Assembly: GCA_019637105.1 (NCBI GenBank)
Contig: JAHBWF010000050.1
Span: forward strand, 1 to 45,420
Source: Labilithrix sp.
Lineage (GTDB): Bacteria; Myxococcota_A; Polyangia; Polyangiales; Polyangiaceae
Reading direction: 5' to 3'
Length of the DNA stretch: 45,420 bases
Below the pieces are notes generated by a model, which was not told where the DNA came from, made no database searches, and saw nothing but the letters and a program-made list of their open reading frames with translations. Shown in pieces: positions 1-10,183 of this stretch. Numbering within the stretch: the stretch's first letter is position 1; each line of letters begins with the position of its first letter. The translations under genes were made by a program, and so were the position numbers.

Positions 1-585
1 GTCGTAGATGACGAGCCGGCGCTCCGCGATCCGGGCGCGGCCCACGCGGTCCGCCCCCAGATCGACCGTCACGGCGAGCGGCTCGTCGCTCGAGGCGACG
101 AACGGACCGACGAGGCGCTCGACGACCAGCTCCGGGGACGGCCGCGCGAGCCGCCCGCGCGGCGGAGCCTCGGGCGCGGCGGCCGGCCCGCGCCGATCGT
201 CCGGGCGCTGCGGCGCGCGGGTCTGGGGCACGGTCTGTCCGTAGAGGACGTTGGGCGGCTCGCCGGGATCGAGCCAGCCGATCGCCTCGGCGCGCGTGGT
301 CCCGGCGGGGTCCTTCACGCGGACCACGAGCGGCATCTTCGCCTCGACGACCGCGGCGCCCTCGTGGGTCGCGAGGCCCTCGCGCTCGAAGACCACCTGG
401 ACGCTGACCGTGTAGCGACGGCCGGGCTCCGGCACGAAGGTCCGCGCCGTCGCGGCCTCGTCGAGCGCCAGCGTGTCGATCGGGTGCCGTCCGTTCCACG
501 CGAAGAGCGACCCGGAGCCGTTGAACGCCCCGACGACGACGCCGATCGCCCCGAGGAAGACGAGCACGAGGCCGAGACGACGCAC
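1..585 (-). CDS. Membrane-anchored hypothetical protein, 3' end outside window
   Basis: An open reading frame runs on the minus strand from a GTG at 585 down to base 1 without a stop, giving 195 residues of a longer protein. An AAGGGAG ribosome site lies just upstream of the GTG, which decides the start. The N-terminus (MRRLGLVLVFLGAIGVVVGA) is one hydrophobic segment, so the rest is probably periplasmic or extracytoplasmic. The visible part then contains a beta-rich stretch (RRYTVSVQVVFEREG, AKMPLVVRVKDPAG) and a proline/arginine-rich linker around residues 120-145. I recognise no family. It is divergent from the TetR gene, with about 100 bases between them. High confidence that it is a gene, none on function. 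Confidence 0.75.
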   Translation of the reverse strand, partial: MRRLGLVLVFLGAIGVVVGAFNGSGSLFAWNGRHPIDTLALDEAATARTFVPEPGRRYTVSVQVVFEREGLATHEGAAVVEAKMPLVVRVKDPAGTTRAEAIGWLDPGEPPNVLYGQTVPQTRAPQRPDDRRGPAAAPEAPPRGRLARPSPELVVERLVGPFVASSDEPLAVTVDLGADRVGRARIAERRLVIYD

Positions 586-689
586 GCCGCTCCCTTACCA
601 CGGCGCCGAGCGCGCCGGATCGCGTGGACGAAGAGGCTTCCCACGGAAGCGTCGAGCTGGAATCCTGCCATCCGTCGAAGGTTCGCGCG

Positions 690-1442
690 ATGGCCGGCCC
701 CCGGAAGAAGAAGACACGCGCGCAGCCGAGCCTCACCTCGGACCGCGTCCGCGACGAGGCCCTCCGCCTGATCGAGGCCGAGGGGCTCGAGGCGTTCAGC
801 ACGCGCAAGCTCGGGCGCGCGCTCGGCGTCGAGGCGATGGCGATCTACTGGTATTACCCGAGCAAGGACGCGCTCCTCGACGCCGTCGTGGAGACGCTCG
901 TGGCCAAGCTCGGCGGCCCGGCGGCGGCGCCCGGCGAGAGGCCGTCGCCGAGCGCCGCGCCCGCCGACTTCATCGACGCGCTGCGCAGGCTCGCTCACGC
1001 CTACCGCGGACTGGCGCACGCCTACCCGAACGCGTTCCCCCTCCTGGCGTCGCGCCGCTTCGCGACCGAGGGGACGTACCGCTTCTTGAACGACCTGTTC
1101 ACGCTCGCCGAGCGGCACGGCCTCGACGCGCGCACGACGGCGCGCTTCTACCGCCTCGTCGCGAGCTACTGCAGCGGCGTCGCGCTGAACGAGCTCGCGG
1201 GGCTCCGCGAGCGCGAGGCGGGGCGGGACGCGACGGAGGCGGTCCGCGAGCTCCCACGCCTCGCGAGCGTCTTCCAGTGGCTCGCGCCGGAGCACCACGA
1301 CGACGTCTTCTCGTTCGGCCTCGAGCTGCTCCTCGCCGCGCTCCGCGAGCACGCGTCCCGGCCGTCCCCGGCGAGCCTCGCGGCGGCCGGGAAGCCGGCG
1401 CGCGCCGCGAAGACCTCCGCCGCGCGCAGGGCGCGCCCTTGA
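690..1442 (+). CDS. TetR/AcrR-family transcriptional regulator
   Basis: A 250-residue protein with an N-terminal TetR helix-turn-helix: the stretch around residues 30-55 reads TRKLGRALGVEAMAIYWYYP, the usual recognition helix followed by the Y-Y-P-S-K-D/A-L segment. The C-terminal ligand and dimer domain is longer than in minimal TetR proteins and is rich in A, L and R. An in-frame ATG exists at 624, but the start at 690 (MAGPRKKK) has a GAAGG sequence about 8 bases upstream and puts the HTH at the usual distance. The next genes downstream (1516 and 3213) are preceded by a 13-base palindrome, so this repressor may control them; that is inference. The ligand is unknown. Confidence 0.85.
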   Translation: MAGPRKKKTRAQPSLTSDRVRDEALRLIEAEGLEAFSTRKLGRALGVEAMAIYWYYPSKDALLDAVVETLVAKLGGPAAAPGERPSPSAAPADFIDALRRLAHAYRGLAHAYPNAFPLLASRRFATEGTYRFLNDLFTLAERHGLDARTTARFYRLVASYCSGVALNELAGLREREAGRDATEAVRELPRLASVFQWLAPEHHDDVFSFGLELLLAALREHASRPSPASLAAAGKPARAAKTSAARRARP

Positions 1443-1488
1443 CGCGATCGGTCGAAAGAATCGTCGGCGTCGACGTTGCGCGGCCGAC

Positions 1489-1501
1489 TTTACAGTGTAA
1501 A
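1489..1501. promoter_or_regulatory. Palindrome TTTACAGTGTAAA, candidate TetR operator
   Basis: TTTACA-G-TGTAAA is a perfect inverted repeat with six-base arms around one central base. It is AT-rich inside very GC-rich DNA. It lies 15 bases ahead of the TTG start of the 1516 gene and just after the stop of the TetR gene. Size, symmetry and position fit a TetR-type operator for the envelope operon. The link to the adjacent TetR protein is inferred from proximity only. Confidence 0.5.
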
Positions 1502-1515
1502 AGAACGGAGCCATC

Positions 1516-3204
1516 TTGAAGGGGAAGCGGAAACATCCTTCGCGAAGCACGAGGCGCGCGCTCTCTACGGCGGCGCTCGGCGCGGCGCTCCTCGGGGCGA
1601 CGGGGCGCGCCGACGCCGTCGAGCCCTGGTCGGATCCCGACCCCGTCGGTCCGCCCGAGCGCCTCCCGCTCAGCGCGTCGACCGGCTTCCGCGGCGCCGC
1701 CGAGTACCGCGCGAACGGCGTCGCCGTGCGCCCGCTCGACTTGAACAGCTCGCGGGACCGCCACTGGGGCGTCATCGAGCACCGCCTCCGCCTCGACGCG
1801 GGCCTCGACTGGGAGGACAAGGTCCGCCTCGTGACGTCGGCCGACGTGCTCGACGGCGTCCTCTGGGGCGACAACGGCACCCGCGACGACGCGGCCACGC
1901 CGACGAGCGGCGCCAACGTCGGCACGGTCAACCCGAACGCCGCCGGCCCGTGCGTCTCGCTCCGCCCGGGCGAGCTCGCCACCGAGCCGGCGAGCTACCG
2001 CTACGGCCTCTGCGACGCCGATCCGGTCTTCGTCCGCCGGCTCTACGGCGACGTCATCACGCCGGTCGGCCTCCTCCGCATCGGCCGGCAGCCGTTCACG
2101 GAGGGCGCGTCGATCGCGGTCAACGACGGCGACGGTCGGCGGAACCGCTTCGGCTTCGCGCGGCGCGGCAACAGCGCCGACCGCATCCTCTTCGCGACCA
2201 AGCCGCTCGAGGCGTTCAAACCGAAGGCCGAGCGCGACCGGTCCGAGACGCGCGGCGTCTTCCTCATCCTGGCGTACGACCGCCTCGTCACCGACAACCC
2301 CCAGCGCCTCTCCGACGATCTCCACGGGTGGATCACCGCCGTCCGCTGGCTCGAGCCCACGCACCGCCTCGGCGGCGACTTCGAGGCGCGCCTCTTCCAC
2401 GCCTACCGCTGGAGCAAGGACAACGACACCGGCGTCTCCGCGTTCGGCGGCCGCGTGATGTCGAAGATCGGGACGAACCTCCACGCGGGGATGGAGGCCT
2501 CCTTCATCACCGGCTCGACGCGCGAGGTCGGCGACGCCGTCCGCGTCATCACGAACGATCCGTCGATCGTGCAGGACATCCGGCAGCTCGGCGCGCGCGC
2601 CACCATCAAGTGGGATCAGCCGCTCTACTCGCTCTACCTCGAGGGCGACTACGCCTCCGGCGACTCGGACCCGCAGACGCGCACGCCGCTCACGCAGTTC
2701 CGCTTCGCCGACGACGCGAACGTCGGCCTCCTCTTGTTCAAGCACGTGCTCGCGCACCAGAGCGCGCGCGCGGCCGCCGCCGGCGTCGCCGTCCTCCGCG
2801 ATCTCGGCGCGCCCTCGTACCCCCTCGAGCAGGTCGCCACGCGCGGCGCGTTCACCAACGCCGCCGCCCTCTTCCCGCAGGTCGACGTCCGGCCGGTCGA
2901 CAAGCTCCTCGTCCGCGGCGGCGCGCTCTTCGCCTGGGCGCCCGCGCGCCTCATCGATCCGATCGCGTCGCTCCAGCGCCGCGACGGCAACCGCCTCGAC
3001 GACGACCTCGTCAACTTCGTCGGCGGGCGCCCCGGGCGCTACTACGGCACCGAGCTCGATCTCCGCGTGCAGTACCGCATGTTCGATCACTTCGTCGCCG
3101 ATCTCGAGGGCGCCGTGCTCTTCCCGGGCAGCGCGCTCGAGGACGCCAACGGCGACGCGGTCCGGAGCTGGCTCGGCCAGGCCCGCGGGACGTTCTACTT
3201 CTGA
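1516..3204 (+). CDS. Outer-membrane beta-barrel-like protein (possibly TIGR04551-type)
   Basis: A 562-residue protein starting at TTG 1516 with GGAG seven bases upstream. Residues 1-33 form a Sec signal peptide (basic MKGKRKHPSRSTRR, then an alanine-rich core, cleavage likely near GRADA/VEP). The mature part alternates polar and aromatic residues in short strands (RFFHAYRW-like, DQPLYSLYLEGDYASG, GRYYGTELDLRVQYRMFDHFVADLEGAVLF) and ends in aromatic GTFYF, as outer-membrane barrels do. Length and style resemble the uncharacterised deltaproteobacterial TIGR04551 family, recalled rather than tested. It forms an operon with the lipoprotein gene that follows eight bases later. Function is unknown; a porin-like or alginate-export-like barrel is the best guess. 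Confidence 0.7.
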   Translation: MKGKRKHPSRSTRRALSTAALGAALLGATGRADAVEPWSDPDPVGPPERLPLSASTGFRGAAEYRANGVAVRPLDLNSSRDRHWGVIEHRLRLDAGLDWEDKVRLVTSADVLDGVLWGDNGTRDDAATPTSGANVGTVNPNAAGPCVSLRPGELATEPASYRYGLCDADPVFVRRLYGDVITPVGLLRIGRQPFTEGASIAVNDGDGRRNRFGFARRGNSADRILFATKPLEAFKPKAERDRSETRGVFLILAYDRLVTDNPQRLSDDLHGWITAVRWLEPTHRLGGDFEARLFHAYRWSKDNDTGVSAFGGRVMSKIGTNLHAGMEASFITGSTREVGDAVRVITNDPSIVQDIRQLGARATIKWDQPLYSLYLEGDYASGDSDPQTRTPLTQFRFADDANVGLLLFKHVLAHQSARAAAAGVAVLRDLGAPSYPLEQVATRGAFTNAAALFPQVDVRPVDKLLVRGGALFAWAPARLIDPIASLQRRDGNRLDDDLVNFVGGRPGRYYGTELDLRVQYRMFDHFVADLEGAVLFPGSALEDANGDAVRSWLGQARGTFYF

Positions 3205-3212
3205 GGCCCTCG

Positions 3213-4301
3213 ATGAAAGCGCTCACCCACCTCGTCGTCTTGATGCTCGTCGCCGCGATCCTGATCGCGGCCGCGGCGTCGTGCGAGCGCTACGAGGCGC
3301 CGCCGCGACCGACCATCCAGGGGCTCACCTCCGGCGTCCTCGACGATCCGCGCGCGCCGCTCGTGATCGACTTCGGCACGTCGATCGATCCCGACACGCT
3401 CTTCGTCAAGATCGCGCTCTTCGACACCGACATCGAGGGCACGCTGGCCGACGAGGACGACGATCCGGACAACGAGCTCCGTGTGCTCGTCCGGCGCGAT
3501 CCGCTCGAAGGCGACCTCGGCGCCACGGCCGACGTCGACGCGGCCGGCGGCCGCCTGACCCTGACGCTCGACTCGGCGCTCCCCGTCGGGCCGAAGCTCG
3601 TCTTGCTCGTCGAGGGCGGCCTCCGCTCCCCGACGGGCACGGTCTCGCGCCACCGCGTGCGCGTCCCGTTCTCGTACGTCGTCAAGTGCGTCGAGCAGCC
3701 GTCGGCGTTCGCGGTCGGGACGTACTTCGTCCTGCTCGACGTCGAGCAGCCGCTCGGGACGCAGATCCAGCTGCTCGCGTACGTCGACGTCGATCCGAAC
3801 ACCGGCGCGCTCACCGGCCAGTTCACGAACGCGGACCGCAACCCCGAGCAGAGGTGCCCGTCGGCGTGCCCGTCGACCGACGTCTGCCGGCTCCTCCCCG
3901 CGCCCGAGTGCGTCGCGCCGTCGACGCGCGCCGGCTCGGTCGAAGAGTGGCCCGACTTCGTCCCCAACGCGCCGCCGCCGACCGGCTACTCGTTCCTCGT
4001 CCAGGGCTGCGCGGTCGACGACGGCGCCGCGAGCGGCGTCTTCACCGCGCCCACGACGATGGTCGTCGAGAGCCCGAAGGTGACGGTCGAGGGCCTGACG
4101 ATGACCGCGAGCTTCGCGCCCGGAGCCGACGGCGTCGTCCGCGCCACCGGCAGCCTCACGGCGGACGTCGTCCGCCTGGGCACCAACCCGCTCGGCCCTG
4201 GCAAGGGATCGATGTCCGCCGTTCGGCTCCCGGACGATCGCGTGCCGCCCGACGTCCCGCGTCCCCCGGCGGACGCGCGAGGCCCCGATGCCGGCCCGTG
4301 A
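3213..4301 (+). CDS. Lipoprotein, Ig-like N-terminal part, function unknown
   Basis: A 362-residue protein that begins eight bases after the previous stop. A hydrophobic signal ends in a lipobox (IAAAASC, Cys24), so it should be an outer- or inner-membrane lipoprotein. Residues about 35-150 look like a bacterial Ig-like domain (LVIDFGTSIDPDTLFVKIALFD... LTLTLDSALPVGPKLVLLVEGGLRSPTG). A cysteine-rich stretch around residues 205-235 (CPSACPSTDVCRLLPAPEC) probably forms disulphides. The tail is proline-rich. Its close coupling to the barrel protein suggests they act together at the cell surface. No enzymatic motif was seen. Confidence 0.75.
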   Translation: MKALTHLVVLMLVAAILIAAAASCERYEAPPRPTIQGLTSGVLDDPRAPLVIDFGTSIDPDTLFVKIALFDTDIEGTLADEDDDPDNELRVLVRRDPLEGDLGATADVDAAGGRLTLTLDSALPVGPKLVLLVEGGLRSPTGTVSRHRVRVPFSYVVKCVEQPSAFAVGTYFVLLDVEQPLGTQIQLLAYVDVDPNTGALTGQFTNADRNPEQRCPSACPSTDVCRLLPAPECVAPSTRAGSVEEWPDFVPNAPPPTGYSFLVQGCAVDDGAASGVFTAPTTMVVESPKVTVEGLTMTASFAPGADGVVRATGSLTADVVRLGTNPLGPGKGSMSAVRLPDDRVPPDVPRPPADARGPDAGP

Positions 4302-4302
4302 G

Positions 4303-5232
4303 TCAGCGCCCGCGACGGCCGATCGTCTGGAGCACGACCGCGCCGACGATGACCGCGCCGCCGGCCGCGGCCATCGCGCTCGGCCGCTCGCCCGTCGCGA
4401 GGAGCACCCAGAGCGGGTTGAGCACCGGCTCGATCGTCGCGAGGAGCGAGCTCTCGAGCGCGCGGAGGCGGCGGACGGCGACGCCATAGAGGACGTAAGG
4501 CACGCCGATCTGCAGCGTCCCGAGGAGGAACAGCACCAAGAGCGTCTGCTCCCTCGCCGGACCGCTCGGCGGGTGGGCGAGCATCGCGGGCGCCGCCACG
4601 ACGACGGCGAGCGCGTTGCCGAGCGACATCGCGACGAGCGGCGCGCGGGCGGCGAGCTCGGGCGCGAGCCGCTTCTGATCGATCCGGAGGAGCAGCGGGA
4701 GGCCCGCGAAGCCGAAGCTCGAGAGGATCGCGAGGACGTTGCCCGCCGCGCGGCCGCCGTCGAGCTCGCCGCCGAACGTGAGCGCCATCCCGACGACGCA
4801 GGCGCCCGTCGCGAGCAGATCGCTCCGCGTCGGCCTCTCGCCGAGGAGCGGCGCGGAGAGGAGCGCGACGTAGACCGGCGCGGTGTACTGGATGAAGATG
4901 GCGTTGGCCGCCGTCGTGCGCCGCGCGGCGAGCACGAACATCACGACCATGAGCGCGTAGCTCGCCGCCGCCGCCCAGACGAGCGGGCGCCGGAGGAGCT
5001 GCCCCATCACGGCGAGCGGGCGACGCTCGCCGCGGAGCTGCACCGCGATCACGACGATCATGAACGCGAGCGCGAACACGCTCCGGAGGCCCGCGACCAC
5101 GAGCGGCTCGGCGTCGGCGATCTTCACGCCGACGCCGCCCGTGCTCCAGAGCGCCGCCGCCGCGAGGACCAGGAGCGCGCCGGTGCGCCTCGCGCGGCCG
5201 CCGGCGCGCTCACCCTCGAGCGCTTCGCTCAC
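4303..5232 (-). CDS. EamA/DMT-family transporter
   Basis: A 309-residue integral membrane protein with about ten hydrophobic segments in two similar halves, as in the drug/metabolite transporter superfamily. Typical EamA features are present: LAAAALWSTGGVGVKIA near the start, AANAIFIQYTAPVYVALLSAPLLGE in the middle, and SSLLATIEPVLNPLWVLLATGE in the second half. The start is GTG at 5232 with GGAGG seven bases upstream; reading further upstream is an overlap shadow of the next gene. It ends two bases from the convergent lipoprotein gene. It is divergent from the PLP enzyme gene (87 bases apart), so it may export a product of, or import a substrate for, that pair; this is inference. Confidence 0.88.
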   Translation of the reverse strand: MSEALEGERAGGRARRTGALLVLAAAALWSTGGVGVKIADAEPLVVAGLRSVFALAFMIVVIAVQLRGERRPLAVMGQLLRRPLVWAAAASYALMVVMFVLAARRTTAANAIFIQYTAPVYVALLSAPLLGERPTRSDLLATGACVVGMALTFGGELDGGRAAGNVLAILSSFGFAGLPLLLRIDQKRLAPELAARAPLVAMSLGNALAVVVAAPAMLAHPPSGPAREQTLLVLFLLGTLQIGVPYVLYGVAVRRLRALESSLLATIEPVLNPLWVLLATGERPSAMAAAGGAVIVGAVVLQTIGRRGR

Positions 5233-5319
5233 GCGACCCTCCGGGTCGGAGCCGCCGACGTCATCCCCGTCGCCTCGCACGCGAGGCGCGCCGCGTGAAT
5301 CCGTAACCGAGAGGTCGCC

Positions 5320-6672
5320 ATGAAAATTCCCCAGCAGGGTACTCCGCGAGACGAGATCACCAAGGCGATGCGAGCCTACCGCGACGCGGACGCGGACGCC
5401 GCGCGCGCGCGCCTGTTCAGCCTCGTCTACGCGACGCGCCCGGACGTGCTCGAGGTCGCCAAGGAGGCCTACACCTCCTTCTTCTCCGAGAACGCCCTGA
5501 ACCCGATGGCGTTCCCGAGCCTCCGCCGGATGGAGACCGAGGCCGTCGCGATGACGCTGGATCTCATGAACGCGCCGGACGGCGCCGCGGGCTCGATGAC
5601 GAGCGGCGGGAGCGAGAGCCTCCTGCTCGCGCTCAAGACGGCGCGCGACTGGGCGCGCGTCGAGCGCCCGAAGATCACGCGGCCTCGGGTGCTCCTGCCG
5701 GTGACCGCGCACCCCGCCCTCTTCAAGGCCGCGCACATGCTCGACCTCGAGGTCGACGTCGTCCCGATGACCGCCGGGTTCGGCGCCGACGCCGCGGCCG
5801 CGCGGCGCCTCGTCACCGACGACACGATCCTCGTCGTCGGCTCGGCGCCGCAGTACCCCCACGGCGTCGTCGACCCGATCGCCGAGCTCGCGGCGATCGC
5901 CGAGGAGCGCGGCATCCTCTGCCACGTCGACGCCTGCTTCGGCGGGTTCATGCTGCCGTGGGTCGAGAAGCTCGGCCACCCGGTGCCGCCGTTCGACTTC
6001 CGCGTGCCCGGCGTGACGTCGATCTCCGCCGATCTCCACAAGTACGGCTACGCCGCCAAGGGCGCGTCGTCGGTCCTCTACCGGACGCGCGCGCTCCGGC
6101 GCCATCAGTTCTACGTCCACGCCGACTGGCCCGGCGGGCTCTTCGTCAGCCCCGGCGTGCTGGGCACCCGCCCCGGCGGCGCCATCGCGGCGGCCTGGGC
6201 CGTGCTGAAGTACCTCGGGCAGGAGGGCTACCTCGACCTCGCGAAGCGCGCGATGAGCGCGACGCGCACGATCGCGAGCGGCGTCCGCGAGATCGCCGGG
6301 CTGGACGTCCTCGGCGAGCCCGTGATGAGCGCGATCGCGATCGGGACGCGCGCGAGCGGGGCCGAGCCGCCGCTCGACATCTACGTCATCGGCGACCTCA
6401 TGCAGGCGCGCGGCTGGTTCTTCGACCGCGGGCAGTCGCCGCCGAACCTGCACCTCACCGTCAGCCCGGCGCACGAGGCGATCGCCGGCGAGTTCCTCGC
6501 CGATCTCCGCGCGTGCGTCGCGGAGGCGCGCGCGTCGAAGGAGCAGCCGCAGGGCAAGGCCGCCCTCTACGGGATGCTCGGCTCGCTGCCCGACCGCGCC
6601 GTGGTGCGCGACGCGCTCCTCGAGCTGATGGACAGCTTCGACGCCGACGGGGGCGCGCCGGCGGCGTCATGA
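5320..6672 (+). CDS. PLP-dependent lyase/decarboxylase, sphingosine-1-phosphate lyase-like
   Basis: A 450-residue fold-type I PLP enzyme of the group II decarboxylase/sphingosine-phosphate lyase group. GSMTSGGSESLLLA (91-104) matches the phosphate-binding region. HVDACFGGF (202-210) supplies the Asp that pairs with the pyridine nitrogen. SADLHKYGYAAKG (236-248) carries the Schiff-base lysine Lys241. The HKYGYAxKG wording is closer to sphingosine-1-phosphate lyases than to glutamate decarboxylases. GAGAGG lies about nine bases upstream of the ATG. Its stop overlaps the ATG of the amidohydrolase (ATGA), so the two are translationally coupled. The substrate cannot be read from sequence: a phosphorylated long-chain base, an aromatic amino acid or another amine precursor are all possible. 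Confidence 0.85.
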   Translation: MKIPQQGTPRDEITKAMRAYRDADADAARARLFSLVYATRPDVLEVAKEAYTSFFSENALNPMAFPSLRRMETEAVAMTLDLMNAPDGAAGSMTSGGSESLLLALKTARDWARVERPKITRPRVLLPVTAHPALFKAAHMLDLEVDVVPMTAGFGADAAAARRLVTDDTILVVGSAPQYPHGVVDPIAELAAIAEERGILCHVDACFGGFMLPWVEKLGHPVPPFDFRVPGVTSISADLHKYGYAAKGASSVLYRTRALRRHQFYVHADWPGGLFVSPGVLGTRPGGAIAAAWAVLKYLGQEGYLDLAKRAMSATRTIASGVREIAGLDVLGEPVMSAIAIGTRASGAEPPLDIYVIGDLMQARGWFFDRGQSPPNLHLTVSPAHEAIAGEFLADLRACVAEARASKEQPQGKAALYGMLGSLPDRAVVRDALLELMDSFDADGGAPAAS

Positions 6673-7706
6673 CGGCCGCGCTCCCCCACCGCTTCACGTC
6701 GCTCCTCGATCTCGCGCGGCTCCCCTGGTTCTCGGTCGTGGAGGACCCGGCCGCCGGCGGCCGGCCGCGGCTCGTGATGAGCGACGAGAGCGTCGGGCCG
6801 ATCGCCGATCTCCACACGCACCTCGCCCTCGCCTACGTGCGGCCGCCGAGCGTCGACTACGGCGCGCTCCACCCGGAGACGCAGCACTACCTCCCGGCCT
6901 GCTGCGCGATCGACCTCGACGTCTACGCGAACAAGAACATGTCCCCCGAGATCGTGAAGGAGCTCACGCGCGACCTCACCTGGCGGAGCCTCGGCCCGCG
7001 CGGCATGCGCGCGACGCACACGATCCCGAATTTGACGCGCGAGATGGACGAGACGGGCATCCGCGCGTCGGTGCTCCTGCCGATCGACTTCCCGATGCTC
7101 TCCGACAACGCGAGCGTCGCGCTCGCGGCGGCGAAGTCGACGTCGAAGATCCTCTCCGCCGGGTCGGTCCACCCCTACGCGCGCGATCCGGAGCGCCGCC
7201 TCGACGCGCAGCTCGCCGAGGGAGCGCGCGGCGTGAAGCTGCATCCTTCGGTGCAGCTCGTCCGGGCGGACAACCGCCGCGCGAAGTCGCTCTACGAGAT
7301 GTGCGGGGAGCGCGGCATGTTCGTCTTCTGGCACTGCGGGCCGGCGGGCATCGAGCCGAAGCTCGGGCAGTACCTGAACCAGGTGCGGTTCTACGAGGCG
7401 CCGATCCGCGAGAACCCGAAGACGACGTTCATCCTCGGCCACGCCGGCGCGCGGCAGTTCGAGGAGGGCCTCGCGCTCCAGCGGGCCTACCCGAACGTGT
7501 GGCTCGAGACCTCGTCGCAGTCGCTCTCGAACGTGCGCCGGATGGTGCTCGAGGGCGTGCCCGACCGCATCGTCCACGGGTCCGACTGGCCATTTTACCA
7601 CCCGGCGATCAGCGTCGCGAAGGTGCTCCTCGCCACGGAGGACCGCCCGGAGATCCGGCACAAGATCCTCTGGGCCAACGCCGCCCGGCTCCTCGCGATC
7701 GACTAG
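6669..7706 (+). CDS. Amidohydrolase_2-family metal-dependent hydrolase/decarboxylase
   Basis: A 345-residue TIM-barrel amidohydrolase. Metal and catalytic residues are in the expected order: DLHTH (His49, His51) on strand 1, GVKLHP (Lys190, His192), FWHCG (His222), LGHAG (His258) and HGSDWPF (Asp305/306 region) on strand 8. The set resembles PF04909 enzymes, which include both hydrolases and ACMSD-type non-oxidative decarboxylases. The N-terminal 35 residues precede the barrel and may cap it. It overlaps the PLP enzyme gene by four bases, which argues for a shared pathway: one enzyme cleaving or decarboxylating, the other acting on the resulting amide or carboxylate. The actual substrate is unknown. 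Confidence 0.85.
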   Translation: MTAALPHRFTSLLDLARLPWFSVVEDPAAGGRPRLVMSDESVGPIADLHTHLALAYVRPPSVDYGALHPETQHYLPACCAIDLDVYANKNMSPEIVKELTRDLTWRSLGPRGMRATHTIPNLTREMDETGIRASVLLPIDFPMLSDNASVALAAAKSTSKILSAGSVHPYARDPERRLDAQLAEGARGVKLHPSVQLVRADNRRAKSLYEMCGERGMFVFWHCGPAGIEPKLGQYLNQVRFYEAPIRENPKTTFILGHAGARQFEEGLALQRAYPNVWLETSSQSLSNVRRMVLEGVPDRIVHGSDWPFYHPAISVAKVLLATEDRPEIRHKILWANAARLLAID

Positions 7707-7836
7707 CGCGCGACGCCGGCGCGCGACGCCCGGCCGAGACGCGCGGTCGACGGCCGACCTCGCGCCGGCGGCGTGTCCGCGCGGACGCGACGCCGTACGT
7801 CGAGGTCGAGCGCGAGTCGCGGTAGACTCGGGCGCG

Positions 7837-9688
<1,852 letters not shown>

Positions 9689-9705
<17 letters not shown>

Positions 9706-10004
9706 GCGGGATCGGGCCGAGGACGTTCAGGTTGCCGGCGCAGAGGCCGCGAGCGCGGACGACCGTGGCCGGGAGGGAGCCGACGTAGTCGCCGGGTCCG
9801 ACGACGCCGTCGCCGTTCGCGTCGTAGAACGCGGAGAGCGCGATTCGACAGCTCGCGGCGCGGAGCTAACGTCCGCGCGACCATGCCCTCGCGCGTGAAC
9901 GCGACGATCCGCTCGGCGCCACGACGCGGCGCCCCGGGCTCGCCCCCGTCGGGCTCGATCGTCGAAGCGTCGCCGCCGAGGGGCCCGCGCCCGCGCCACG
10001 ACAT
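9689..10004 (-). pseudogene. Decayed secreted or EF-hand-like protein remnant
   Basis: On the minus strand a protein-like tail ends at 9689: RIALSAFYDANGDGVVGPGD followed by YVGSLPATVVRARGLCAGNL and a TGA. The YDANGDGVVGPGDY segment looks like a calcium-binding EF-hand/dockerin loop. In another frame, from an ATG at 10004, upstream sequence reads GGDASTIEPDGGEPGAP and RIVAFTREGMVART, in the style of local lipoproteins. The two parts are in different frames, with a TAG between them at 9866-9868, so an intact gene would need a frameshift. It overlaps the 3' end of the kinase gene by 17 bases. I read this as a degraded gene; chance is not excluded. Confidence 0.35.
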
Positions 10005-10080
10005 CCGGCGAACGTAGCGCACCGCCGAGGCGCCGGCGCCGCGTCGCCCGTCCGGACGCGAAAACCGGGGGCGGGGGCTC

Positions 10081-10110
10081 AATTGAATTTGATTTTCACT
10101 TTCAATCTGG
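10081..10110. promoter_or_regulatory. AT-rich block, candidate promoter of the 10184 lipoprotein
   Basis: About 25 bases of strongly AT-rich sequence (AATTGAATTTGATTTTCACT and onward) stand out from the surrounding GC-rich DNA, some 75-100 bases before the lipoprotein start. ATTGAA and TTCAAT form short inverted arms across it. No clean -35/-10 pair can be assigned. The rest of 9706-10183 holds only the remnant described above and nothing else I can name. Confidence 0.3.
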
Positions 10111-10183
10111 CAAAAGAAGGGCCGGGAGCACGCGGGGTGCGACCACAGAGACGAGGTTTGCCGTGAGCGTTCGAGGAGCGTCG

